A stretch of 55,838 nucleotides of DNA from Microbacterium sp. (GTDB lineage: Bacteria > Actinomycetota > Actinomycetes > Actinomycetales > Microbacteriaceae): NCBI GenBank assembly GCA_031277885.1, contig JAITLM010000120.1:1-55838 (forward strand), read 5' to 3'. Below are positions 19,449-27,044 of the stretch, piece after piece. The position numbers and the translations under genes were made by a program. The stretch's first letter is position 1; each line of letters begins with the position of its first letter. The notes under the pieces are model-generated. The model saw nothing but the letters and a program-made list of their open reading frames with translations. It was not told the origin of the DNA and ran no database searches.

Positions 19449-19491
19449 TTGACAGGAGGACGCGTCTTCAATAATGTTCATATTCATTATT
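19449..19491 (+). promoter_or_regulatory. Consensus-like promoter with overlapping operator for the aminotransferase
   Basis: TTGACA at 19449-19454, a 17-nt spacer, then TAATGT at 19472-19477. The arms AATAATG (19470-19476) and CATTATT (19485-19491) form an inverted repeat over the -10 and start region, containing CATATTCAT (8 of 9 to TATATTCAT). Confidence 0.7.
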
Positions 19492-19521
19492 AAGAATTAA
19501 CTTCCCGCCCGAGGAGGACGC

Positions 19522-20571
19522 ATGCCGCTCGAGTTCCGAGGCGTCGTCGACGAGATGCTGCAGACCCCGAACCGTCCCGCCGGGGCGACCCCGCCGCCCA
19601 TCCGGCTCTCGCAGAACGAGATGCCCTGGACGCCGTCGGCGCCGATCGTCGCGGCCATGTCCGCGGCGGTCGAGACGTCGCACCGCTACCCGGACTATCA
19701 CCGTGCCGCGGCCCGTGCCGCGATCGCCGGGACGCTCGGCGTCGACCCCGACCGGGTCGCCGTGGACAACGGCTCCGGATCCCTCCTGCACGGTCTCGCC
19801 CGGCTCGTCTGCGAACCGGGCGTGCACGGCGTCTACCCCGCGCCGTCCTTCGAGGCCTACAAGGCGGCACTCGCCCTGGCCGGGGCCGACGCGACCGCGG
19901 TCGGTCTCGCCGACGACGGCGCGATGGACCTGGAGGCGATGGCCGCGGCGATCCGTCCCGAGACGCGCATCGTGTACCTCTGCAACCCGAACAACCCGAC
20001 CGGCGGCCTGATCCCGGTCGAGGGGCTGCGGGAGTTCCTCGGGCGCGTGCCGGAGAACGTGATCGTCGTGCTCGACGAGGCCTACCGCGAGTTCGTCACC
20101 GACGAACCGGTCGAGGCCACGCTGCCGCTGCTGGACGAGTTCGAGAACCTCGTGATCTTGCGCACGCTCTCGAAGTCGCACGGACTGGCCGGCATCAGAG
20201 CCGGCTACGCCGCGGCCACCGCGCGGATCGCGGAGGCGCTGCGGCGCACCTCCGTCGGGTTCGCGCTGAACGGGATCGCCGAGGCCGCGCTCATCGCGGC
20301 GTTCAGCCCCGAGGGCATCGCGATCGCCGACGAGAGGGTCGCGACGATCGTCGCGGAGCGCGCGCGCATCGTGCGCGCGCTCGACGAGGCGGGGGTGGCG
20401 GTGCTCCCGAGCCAGTCCAACTTCCTGTTCCTCCCCGGCGACGCCGGCGCGCTCATGGCGCGTTTCGCGGAGCAGGGCGTCCTCGCCCGGCCGTTCCCGA
20501 ACGCCGGCGGCGCACGTGTCACGGTCGGCCTCCCCGCGGAGAACGACGCCGTCCTCGCCGCCCTTCTCTGA
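19522..20571 (+). CDS. PLP-dependent aminotransferase, histidinol-phosphate/aromatic aminotransferase-like
   Basis: A 349-aa fold-type I class I/II aminotransferase of the HisC/PatA-like group. Visible landmarks are IRLSQNEMPWTPS at the N-terminus, NGSGSLLHGLARLV, the PLP-contact block CNPNNPTGGLIP, VVLDEAYREF with the PLP Asp, and the Schiff-base Lys in RTLSKSHGLAGIRAGY. HisC-like proteins outside histidine operons often transaminate aromatic or other amino acids. Beside a TPP-dependent enzyme it could convert an amino acid to the 2-oxo acid that is then decarboxylated (inference). AGGAGGA lies just upstream of the ATG. It is monocistronic with a strong promoter and a downstream hairpin. Confidence 0.88.
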   Translation: MPLEFRGVVDEMLQTPNRPAGATPPPIRLSQNEMPWTPSAPIVAAMSAAVETSHRYPDYHRAAARAAIAGTLGVDPDRVAVDNGSGSLLHGLARLVCEPGVHGVYPAPSFEAYKAALALAGADATAVGLADDGAMDLEAMAAAIRPETRIVYLCNPNNPTGGLIPVEGLREFLGRVPENVIVVLDEAYREFVTDEPVEATLPLLDEFENLVILRTLSKSHGLAGIRAGYAAATARIAEALRRTSVGFALNGIAEAALIAAFSPEGIAIADERVATIVAERARIVRALDEAGVAVLPSQSNFLFLPGDAGALMARFAEQGVLARPFPNAGGARVTVGLPAENDAVLAALL

Positions 20572-20581
20572 CCCCCTGATC

Positions 20582-20616
20582 GATCTCCGGCGCGTCGCGA
20601 TCGCGCGCCGGGGATC
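20582..20616 (+). terminator. Terminator-like hairpin after the aminotransferase
   Basis: CCGGCGCG (20587-20594) pairs with CGCGCCGG (20604-20611), extended by flanking GATC on both sides. It starts 10 nt after the stop. No T tract. Confidence 0.6.
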
Positions 20617-20652
20617 GCCGACGAACACGATCGCGCCCCCGGCGGCCCGGGT

Positions 20653-20729
20653 TCCGACACCGTGTCGGATCGCCCGGGAAGGACTTCGGAGCCGGGCCCG
20701 ATGAGGCCCGGGCAGCGGCTTCCTACGCT
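20653..20729 (+). promoter_or_regulatory. Perfect 17-bp palindrome and -10 for the transport operon
   Basis: TCCGACACCGTGTCGGA at 20653-20669 is the best copy of the CGACAC family (centre 20661). TACGCT at 20724-20729 is 63 nt from the centre. It precedes the six-gene operon 20810-26939. Confidence 0.8.
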
Positions 20730-20809
20730 GACAACACGACAGACGGAGCGGTCTGATCCCGGGTGACCGGTGGTCTCGGATCCGCTCTCGCACACGGAAG
20801 AAGAGGGCA

Positions 20810-22585
20810 GTGACGGCAAGCGACTTCGAACGCGACCGGCGAGCATCGATCCGGCGCTCGATGACCGGCGGGTTCGGCTGGACGGTGTTCCTCGCCGCCC
20901 TGACGCTCGTGTTCGTCTACCCGGTCTCGATGATCGCCATCGGCGCGTTCCGCGACGGGCTGCCGTCGGACGACCTGCCCTTCACGATCGGCGGCCTCCT
21001 CGCGGCGTTCCAGGATCCCGAGACGTGGAAGACCATGGGCAACTCGCTGCTGCTCGTGGTCGTGTGCGGCACGATCTCGGTCGCCGGCGGCGGGCTCTTC
21101 GCCTGGATCGCGGCGAACACCAACGTCCCCGGCCGTCGCCTGCTGACGCCGCTCATGGCGGTGAACCTGTTCGTCCCGCCGCTGTTCCACACGCTCGGCT
21201 GGATCATGCTGGGCAACCCGCAGAACGGCCTGCTCAACCAGTTCGGCCGCATGCTCGGCATGCACGGACCGCTCATGAACATCCAGAGCTGGGGCGGCCT
21301 GTTCCTGCTCATGTCGCTCGGCTACATGCCCTTCGCGTACCTGCTCATGCTCGGCGCCTTCAAGAACCGGGACCAGTCGCTCGACGAGGCCGCGGCGATC
21401 AGCGGAGCGGGCGCGGTGCGGACCTTCTTCACGATCACGATCCCCTCGGTCGGGCCCGCGATCACCGGCGCCGCGATCCTCATCGCCGTGCTCGTGTTCC
21501 AGTCCTTCGACAGCCCGCAGCTGATCGGGCGCCAGGCCAACATCTTCGTGTTCTCGACGCAGATCTTCCACTACGTGCGCGATCAGGCTCCCGCCGAGTA
21601 CACGAAGGCCTTCGCGCTCTCGCTCGTGCTCATCGTGCTCGTGCTGCTGCTCTTCCTCGCGCAGCGCTGGATCCTCCGCGGCCGCAGCTTCACGACCCTC
21701 ACCGGCAAGACCTCGCGTCGCGAGCCGCAGGAGCTCGGGCCCGTGCGCTGGGTGCTCTCGGCCCTCATCGTCCTGTTCCTGCTGCTGAACCTGATCCTGC
21801 CGCTGTTCGCGATGATCCTCGGCAGCCTGCAGCCGATCTTCGGCGTCATGAGCACCGGACTCACCTTCGACAACTACGTGCAGATGCTCACGGATCCCGA
21901 GTTCAGCTCGAGCCTGGGGCTCACGGCCTGGCTCGCGGTGATCGGCGGCTTCGGCTCGATCGCCGTCGCCCTGCTCACGACCTACGTCACCGCGCGCCGC
22001 ACCGGTTTCATCCGCTCGTACACGTCGTTCTCGGTGTGGATCCCGTGGGCGCTGCCCGGCATCGTCCTGGCGCTCGCGTACATGTTCGCGGTGCTGTACG
22101 TGCCGGCGTTCCGCGGCCTCTACGGGACGGCGTTCCTCATGACGCTCGTGCTCATCGTCGCCACGATCCCCGTCTCGAGCCGGATCGCGGAGGGCGCGCT
22201 CGCCCAGCTCTCGCCCGAGCTCGAGGAGGCGGGGCGCACGTCCGGCGCCGGATCCTGGCGGGTGCTGCTCACGATCGTGCTCCGGCTCGTCGTGCCCAGC
22301 TTCCTGTCGGGCTGGTTCCTCTCGGCGCTCTTCATCGCCGGCAACCTGTCCGTGCCGATGCTGCTCGCCCCTCCCGGACTGCAGCCGGTCTCGCTGACCG
22401 CGTTCCAGCAGTTCCTGCAGGGCAACATGTCGCAGGGCGCCGCGCTGTTCATGATCATCCTCGTCGCGGCCATGGGCGTGCTCGCGCTCGCCGCCGGATC
22501 CATGAAGCTCGCCGCGGTCCTCCGCGCCCGCGCCGGCCGCTCCGGCCGCGCCCCCTCAGTCCCCCTCACCCGGATCACCCCCTGA
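20810..22585 (+). CDS. Fused ABC transporter permease (Fe3+/thiamine/polyamine type)
   Basis: A 591-aa inner-membrane protein with two BPD-type permease halves in one chain, as in FbpB/ThiP. I see about 12 hydrophobic segments. The coupling loops are LDEAAAISGAGAVRTFF near 193 and LEEAGRTSGAGSWRVLL near 471. A GTG start follows AGAGGG. The gene is first in an operon with its lipoprotein receptor and ATPase, and the same transcript carries the amidohydrolase and Rieske genes. The cargo is therefore more likely an organic acid or other catabolic substrate than iron, but this is inference. Confidence 0.9.
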   Translation: MTASDFERDRRASIRRSMTGGFGWTVFLAALTLVFVYPVSMIAIGAFRDGLPSDDLPFTIGGLLAAFQDPETWKTMGNSLLLVVVCGTISVAGGGLFAWIAANTNVPGRRLLTPLMAVNLFVPPLFHTLGWIMLGNPQNGLLNQFGRMLGMHGPLMNIQSWGGLFLLMSLGYMPFAYLLMLGAFKNRDQSLDEAAAISGAGAVRTFFTITIPSVGPAITGAAILIAVLVFQSFDSPQLIGRQANIFVFSTQIFHYVRDQAPAEYTKAFALSLVLIVLVLLLFLAQRWILRGRSFTTLTGKTSRREPQELGPVRWVLSALIVLFLLLNLILPLFAMILGSLQPIFGVMSTGLTFDNYVQMLTDPEFSSSLGLTAWLAVIGGFGSIAVALLTTYVTARRTGFIRSYTSFSVWIPWALPGIVLALAYMFAVLYVPAFRGLYGTAFLMTLVLIVATIPVSSRIAEGALAQLSPELEEAGRTSGAGSWRVLLTIVLRLVVPSFLSGWFLSALFIAGNLSVPMLLAPPGLQPVSLTAFQQFLQGNMSQGAALFMIILVAAMGVLALAAGSMKLAAVLRARAGRSGRAPSVPLTRITP

Positions 22586-22602
22586 CACACCCGAGAGGAA
22601 GA

Positions 22603-23724
22603 ATGATGACGTTCTCCCGCACCACCCTCCGCCTCGCGACGGCCACCCTGGCCGTCGGAGCGCTCGCAGCACTGACCGCCTGCTCGTCCGGCACCGCCGC
22701 CGCCAAGCCCGACGCCCCGATCGAGGTCCCCGGCACGAGCGCCGCCGGCAACGCGCACATGAACGACCTCTACGACAAGGCGGTCTCGGCAGGCAAGACC
22801 GACATCGTCGTGTACGGCCCCAGCGTCTCGTCGCAGAAGGCGCTGTTCAAAGCCTTCACCGACCGCTTCCCCGGGATCAAGGTCGTCCAGCAGGACCAGC
22901 CCGACGCCCAGAGCATCACGAAGATCGAGACCGAGGCGCAGAGCGGCAACCGCATCGCCGACATCTACGACGGCGGCGAGTCTCCGCAGGTCGCCGCGAA
23001 GCCGGACCTGTGCACCAAGGCCGACGTGAAGACCGCTCCGGACGGCTTCGAGATCCCGACCAACTTCGACGGCCGCCTCACCTACTACGCGATGCGCTAC
23101 TTCGTGTTCGTCTACAACACCGACATGGTGAAGGAGAACGAGGCCCCGAAGAACTGGAAGGACCTGCTCGACCCGAAGTGGAAGGGCAAGATCACGGTCG
23201 GCGACCCGACGGTCCCCGGCGGCATCCGCTACATCCTCACCTCGCTCATGGTGCCGGAGAGCGCCGACAAGTGGGGCAAGCCCTACGTCGAGGCGCTCGC
23301 CCAGCAGGACGTGCAGTTCGCCCAGTCCGAGCCCAACGTGCCCGCCGACGTGGCGAGCGGCCGGTTCCCGATCGGCATCGCCGTCTACCAGGGCTTCTAC
23401 GAGGACGTGAAGGCGAAGGGCGGCCCGGTCGCCGCGGTCTTCCCGCTCGACGACGGCGGCAACTTCATGTCCCGCACCGGCATGTGCATCGTGAACAAGG
23501 CCCCGCACGCGGACGCCGCACAGCTCTACATCAACTGGCTGTACTCGCCCGAGGGGCAGAAGGCGCTCGCCGAGAAGAACAAGTCCTACGGCTGGACGCC
23601 GGACGCCCCCGGCCCGCAGGGCGCCCCGGCGCTGAGCAAGCTCGGACGCCTGCCGTTCTCCAACCCCGACCCGAACTTCAACCAGCCCTACTTCGACTTC
23701 ATCAACGCGCAGTTCAAGAAGTAG
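22603..23724 (+). CDS. ABC transporter substrate-binding lipoprotein
   Basis: A 373-aa extracellular receptor. The signal peptide ends in a lipobox LTAC with the lipidated residue at Cys27. The mature domain is of the periplasmic-binding type II kind (family 1/6): IVVYGPSVSSQKALFKAFTDRFPGIKV, YYAMRYFVFVYNTDMVKE, WKDLLDPKWKGKI and NFMSRTGMCIVNKAPHADAA. The last strings match Fe3+/2-aminoethylphosphonate/polyamine-type receptors. AGAGGAAG fits either ATG at 22603 or the adjacent ATG at 22606. Located 17 nt after the permease. Confidence 0.9.
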   Translation: MMTFSRTTLRLATATLAVGALAALTACSSGTAAAKPDAPIEVPGTSAAGNAHMNDLYDKAVSAGKTDIVVYGPSVSSQKALFKAFTDRFPGIKVVQQDQPDAQSITKIETEAQSGNRIADIYDGGESPQVAAKPDLCTKADVKTAPDGFEIPTNFDGRLTYYAMRYFVFVYNTDMVKENEAPKNWKDLLDPKWKGKITVGDPTVPGGIRYILTSLMVPESADKWGKPYVEALAQQDVQFAQSEPNVPADVASGRFPIGIAVYQGFYEDVKAKGGPVAAVFPLDDGGNFMSRTGMCIVNKAPHADAAQLYINWLYSPEGQKALAEKNKSYGWTPDAPGPQGAPALSKLGRLPFSNPDPNFNQPYFDFINAQFKK

Positions 23725-23769
23725 CCGCTTCGAAATCCGACGTCCCCCAGCGAGAGAGCACTGATCGGC

Positions 23770-24942
23770 ATGACTGAGGTCCAGGTATCCGGACTGACCA
23801 AGCGCTACGGCGGCAAGACCGCTCTGCACGGATTGGATCTGACGATCGGATCCGGCGAGTTCGTCACCCTGCTCGGCCCCTCGGGCTGCGGCAAGACGAC
23901 GACGCTGCGGTGCCTGGCCGGTCTCGAGCGCCCCACGGGCGGACGCATCAGCATGGGCGATCGCATCGTCGTCGACACCGACCGGCGCACGTTCGTGCCG
24001 GCCGACAAGCGGCAGGTGGGCATGGTGTTCCAGAGCTACGCGCTCTGGCCGCACATGAGCGTGGCGGAGAACGTCGCCTACCCGCTCAAGGTCGCGAAGG
24101 TGGGGGCGGCCGAGCGCCGCACCCGCGTCGCCGACATGCTCTCCGCGGTGGGACTCGCGGACTTCGAGAAGCGTCCGGTCACCGCCCTGTCGGGCGGCCA
24201 GCAGCAGCGGGTGGCTCTCGCCCGCGCGCTGGCCGCCCGGCCGGGCATCATCTTCTACGACGAGCCGCTCTCCAACCTCGACTCCAAGCTGCGCTACCAG
24301 ATGGGCCAGCAGGTGCGCGCGCTGCACAACCAGTTCGAGACGACCTCCGTCTACGTCACGCACGACCAGGAGGAGGCGATCACGCTCTCCGACCGGATCA
24401 TCGTCATGAGCGAGGGCGCGATCGTGCAGGACGGCTCGCCCAGCGAACTGTACGACCGCCCCAACTCGGCGTACGTCGCCGACTTCATGGGCTTCCAGAA
24501 CATCCTTCCCGGCACGATCCGCGCCGTCCGCGACGGGATCGCCGACGTCGAGGTCGACGGCACCTCGCTCGTGGTCTCGGGCGTCGTGACCGGCGAGGCC
24601 GCGCCGGGGGAGCGGGCCGATGTGGCCTTCCGCGCCGCGCACGCCCGGATCATGCCGGTCGACGATCTCGCACCCGGCGCCGGACGGTTCCGTGCGGCCG
24701 TCGAGCGCAGCACCTACCTCGGCAGCGCCGTCAACCTCCTCGTCCGCACCGACGGGCTGCCGCTGCGCGTGCGGGTGGAGACGGGCGAGATGGCCGCGGA
24801 CGCGGTGCCGCGCCCCGGCGACGCCTACGGCTTCGCGATCAACCCCGCCCGCGCGGTCGTGATCCCGCACCGCTCGGCGGCGGCGCCCGCCGAGGACGAC
24901 TACCTGACCACGATGACCGATGCGATCGTCGCCGCGCACTGA
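23770..24942 (+). CDS. ABC transporter ATP-binding protein (PotA/FbpC-like)
   Basis: 390 aa. The nucleotide-binding domain has Walker A GPSGCGKTT near 36, signature LSGGQQQRVALARAL near 140 and Walker B IIFYDEPLSNLD near 160, with the switch His in VYVTHDQEEA. A C-terminal TOBE-type region (about 235-370) is typical of importers of polyamines, iron and sugars. It forms one importer with the two genes before it. Confidence 0.93.
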   Translation: MTEVQVSGLTKRYGGKTALHGLDLTIGSGEFVTLLGPSGCGKTTTLRCLAGLERPTGGRISMGDRIVVDTDRRTFVPADKRQVGMVFQSYALWPHMSVAENVAYPLKVAKVGAAERRTRVADMLSAVGLADFEKRPVTALSGGQQQRVALARALAARPGIIFYDEPLSNLDSKLRYQMGQQVRALHNQFETTSVYVTHDQEEAITLSDRIIVMSEGAIVQDGSPSELYDRPNSAYVADFMGFQNILPGTIRAVRDGIADVEVDGTSLVVSGVVTGEAAPGERADVAFRAAHARIMPVDDLAPGAGRFRAAVERSTYLGSAVNLLVRTDGLPLRVRVETGEMAADAVPRPGDAYGFAINPARAVVIPHRSAAAPAEDDYLTTMTDAIVAAH

Positions 24943-24968
24943 GCGACCGACGCCCGAGAGGAATGCCC

Positions 24969-26234
24969 ATGAGTGACCTGCCCACCCCCCGCTCCGACGC
25001 GCCGCGTATTCGTGAGCTCGCCGAGATCGGCGGCCGCTCGGATACGCGGGACGTGCTCGCCCACGCGACCAAGCAGGCGCGCGACGATTACGACGACTAC
25101 TTCATCGTCGACATCGATGCGCACGTCTCGGAGGACCACTTCTGGGGCGAGGTGCTGAGCCTCATCGACAACGACGTGTGGCGCGACCTGGGCATGAGCC
25201 AGTACGCGGGCTTCGCCGGCAACAACGCGCTCCTGAACATCCAGCCCGGCATGTCGCAGCAGAGCGTCGGCGGCCGCATCGGCCATCAGGGCCGCAAGGA
25301 GCCCACCGACGGCACCGAGGGGCACCCCTTCGTCACCGCCGCGCGGCGCGGCATGGACGCGATGGGCCTCGACTACCAGGTGGTGTTCCCGAGCGCGATG
25401 CTGCTGCTCGGCATGCACCCGCAGGACGAGGTCGAGGTCGTGCTGGGCCGCGCCTTCAACCGCTGGCTCACCGAGGTGATCCTGCCGCCGAACCCGCGCC
25501 TCAAGGGCATGCTCTACCTGCCCTACAACACGCCCGAGGTGTGCGAGGAGCTGGTCGAGCAGTACGCCGACGATCCGGGGATCATCGGCTACACGGTGTG
25601 CTCGACGCGCAACAACCCGGTGCACTCCGACGTCTACACGCGCCTCTACAAGCTCATCGAGGACAGCGGCAAGCCGCTCGCGTTCCATTCCGGCTACCAC
25701 TGGGGGGATCCGTCGTTCGCCCAGCTGAACCGCTTCCTCTCGATGCATGCGCTCTCGTTCACGCACTACAACCAGATCCACGTGACGAACTGGATCATCA
25801 ACGCGATGCCGGAGCGCTTCCCGAAGCTCAAGATGGTGTGGGTCGAGAGCGGCCTGGCGTGGATCCCCTTCCTCATGCAGCGTCTCGACCACGAGGTGCT
25901 CATGCGGCCGAGCGAGGCCCCCGGTCTCAAGCGCCTGCCGAGCGAGTACATGAAGGAGATGTGGTACACGACGCAGCCCATGGAGCGGACCAACATGGAG
26001 CTGCTCGAGGCCACCATGAAGTCCTTCAACGCCGAGACCCAGCTGCTCTACTCGTCCGACTGGCCGCACTGGGACTGGGACGCGCCGTCCACGATCACCC
26101 GCCTGCCCTTCCTCTCCGAGCAGGCCAAGCGCAACATCCTCGGGCTGAACGCCGCACGCGTGTTCAACCTCCCCACCGACCGACAGAAGCCCTCCGCGGA
26201 GCGCGTGCTCCTGGAGCGACCCGGGATCTCCTGA
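24969..26234 (+). CDS. Amidohydrolase-family metal-dependent hydrolase/decarboxylase
   Basis: A 421-aa TIM-barrel protein of the amidohydrolase-2 (ACMSD/COG2159-like) group. FIVDIDAHVSEDHFWGE holds a first-strand D-x-D-x-H motif rather than H-x-H. Later metal-site candidates are LAFHSGYHW, VWVESGLAWIPFLMQRLDHE and LLYSSDWPHWDWD. Members decarboxylate or hydrolyse aromatic and ring-fission acids. GAGAGGA at 24956-24962 favours the ATG at 24969 over one at 24963. It is co-transcribed with the importer and followed after 1 nt by the 105-aa gene. It shares little with the LigJ-like protein at 7056 beyond the fold. Its substrate is unknown. Confidence 0.85.
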   Translation: MSDLPTPRSDAPRIRELAEIGGRSDTRDVLAHATKQARDDYDDYFIVDIDAHVSEDHFWGEVLSLIDNDVWRDLGMSQYAGFAGNNALLNIQPGMSQQSVGGRIGHQGRKEPTDGTEGHPFVTAARRGMDAMGLDYQVVFPSAMLLLGMHPQDEVEVVLGRAFNRWLTEVILPPNPRLKGMLYLPYNTPEVCEELVEQYADDPGIIGYTVCSTRNNPVHSDVYTRLYKLIEDSGKPLAFHSGYHWGDPSFAQLNRFLSMHALSFTHYNQIHVTNWIINAMPERFPKLKMVWVESGLAWIPFLMQRLDHEVLMRPSEAPGLKRLPSEYMKEMWYTTQPMERTNMELLEATMKSFNAETQLLYSSDWPHWDWDAPSTITRLPFLSEQAKRNILGLNAARVFNLPTDRQKPSAERVLLERPGIS

Positions 26235-26235
26235 C

Positions 26236-26553
26236 ATGACTGACACCGACACCACCACCCCTGCCCCCGAGATCGCCGAGCTCTCGGCGGTCATCACCCG
26301 CCTCGGCGAGCTCGTGCAGCACGTGCGCGACAGCGAGCGCGGCGCCGACGTCTCCGACGAGCAGATCGCCGACGTGCTCTACGCCGCCGCCCGCCTCTTC
26401 TCGGCGAAGACCGATCGCGTCGGCAAGATCTCCTGGCCGATCCGCGAGGACGCGCTCAACGCGACCGAGACCGTCGTCCTCGTGACGGCGCTCCTGGACG
26501 CCGCCGACGTGAACCTCTTCGACATGGCGATCTGGTACCGGAGAGCCGAATGA
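26236..26553 (+). CDS. 105-aa helical protein of unknown function in the amidohydrolase-Rieske unit
   Basis: I do not recognise a named family. It appears all-alpha: an acidic N-terminus, helix IAELSAVITRLGELVQHVRDSE, then DEQIADVLYAAARLFSAKTD, then NATETVVLVTALLDAADVNLFDMAIWYRRAE. No metal motif, signal peptide or membrane segment is seen. The start is 1 nt after the amidohydrolase stop and its own stop overlaps the Rieske ATG (ATGA). This tight coupling implies equal synthesis and possibly a complex. It does not resemble LigA, the helical small subunit of extradiol dioxygenases, in its motifs. Confidence 0.8.
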   Translation: MTDTDTTTPAPEIAELSAVITRLGELVQHVRDSERGADVSDEQIADVLYAAARLFSAKTDRVGKISWPIREDALNATETVVLVTALLDAADVNLFDMAIWYRRAE

Positions 26554-26939
26554 GCGCGCAGGTCGTCCGCCGGGACGTCGTCGTCGCGAGCCTCGCCGAT
26601 CTGCAGGAGCGCGAGCGGATCGTCGTCGACGTCGACGGGACCGAGCTCGGCGTCTACTTCCACGCCGGCGAGGTGCGCGCCTGGTACAACGTCTGCCCGC
26701 ACCAGGGCGGCCCGGTCTGTCAGGGCAAGATCATGCCACGCACCGTCCAGCTCGTGCGGGGCGAGGACGGGCTCAAGAGCGGCGGACCCGGGTTCCATCC
26801 CACCGACCGCAACATCGTGTGCCCCTGGCACGGCTTCGAGTTCGACATCCTCACCGGCAAGCATCCTGCGGACCACCGCGTCGGGCTGCGCCCGATCCCG
26901 GCCCGCGTCGACGCCGGCGACGTCATCGTCACGGTCTGA
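26550..26939 (+). CDS. Rieske [2Fe-2S] protein
   Basis: 129 aa. Cluster ligands are Cys49-His51 (NVCPHQGG) and Cys91-His94 (CPWHGFEF). The spacing between His51 and Cys91 is 39 residues, against about 15-17 in common Rieske ferredoxins, so there is an insertion of roughly 23 residues (KIMPRTVQLVRGEDGLKSGG and following). No terminal-oxygenase alpha subunit or reductase is encoded next to it; its partners in the operon are the amidohydrolase and the 105-aa protein. An electron-transfer or structural role in a multi-subunit enzyme is inferred. It is the last gene of the operon, with a GC-rich hairpin downstream. Confidence 0.9.
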   Translation: MSAQVVRRDVVVASLADLQERERIVVDVDGTELGVYFHAGEVRAWYNVCPHQGGPVCQGKIMPRTVQLVRGEDGLKSGGPGFHPTDRNIVCPWHGFEFDILTGKHPADHRVGLRPIPARVDAGDVIVTV

Positions 26940-26959
26940 CGAGACAGGCGGACCCCTCC

Positions 26960-27000
26960 GGCCCCGCCGCCCCGCTCCCCGTGAGCAGGGCGGCGGGGCC
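26960..27000 (+). terminator. Hairpin ending the transport/Rieske operon
   Basis: GGCCCCGCCGCCC (26960-26972) and GGGCGGCGGGGCC (26988-27000) form a perfect 13-bp stem with a 15-nt loop. No T tract. Confidence 0.65.
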
Positions 27001-27032
27001 GCGTCGTCTGCGGCCGCACAGGGCAGCGGTCG

Positions 27033-27038
27033 TAGGCT
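27033..27038 (+). promoter_or_regulatory. -10 TAGGCT of the NAGS gene
   Basis: TAGGCT ends 6 nt before the ATG at 27045, so the transcript would be leaderless. Confidence 0.7.
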
Positions 27039-27044
27039 GGAGGG

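Noticed and set aside
26236..26553. 105-aa protein as a LigA-type small subunit for the extradiol dioxygenase.
   Set aside because: It is all-helical like LigA but lacks recognisable LigA motifs, is about 17 kb from the dioxygenase and is coupled to the amidohydrolase and Rieske genes instead.
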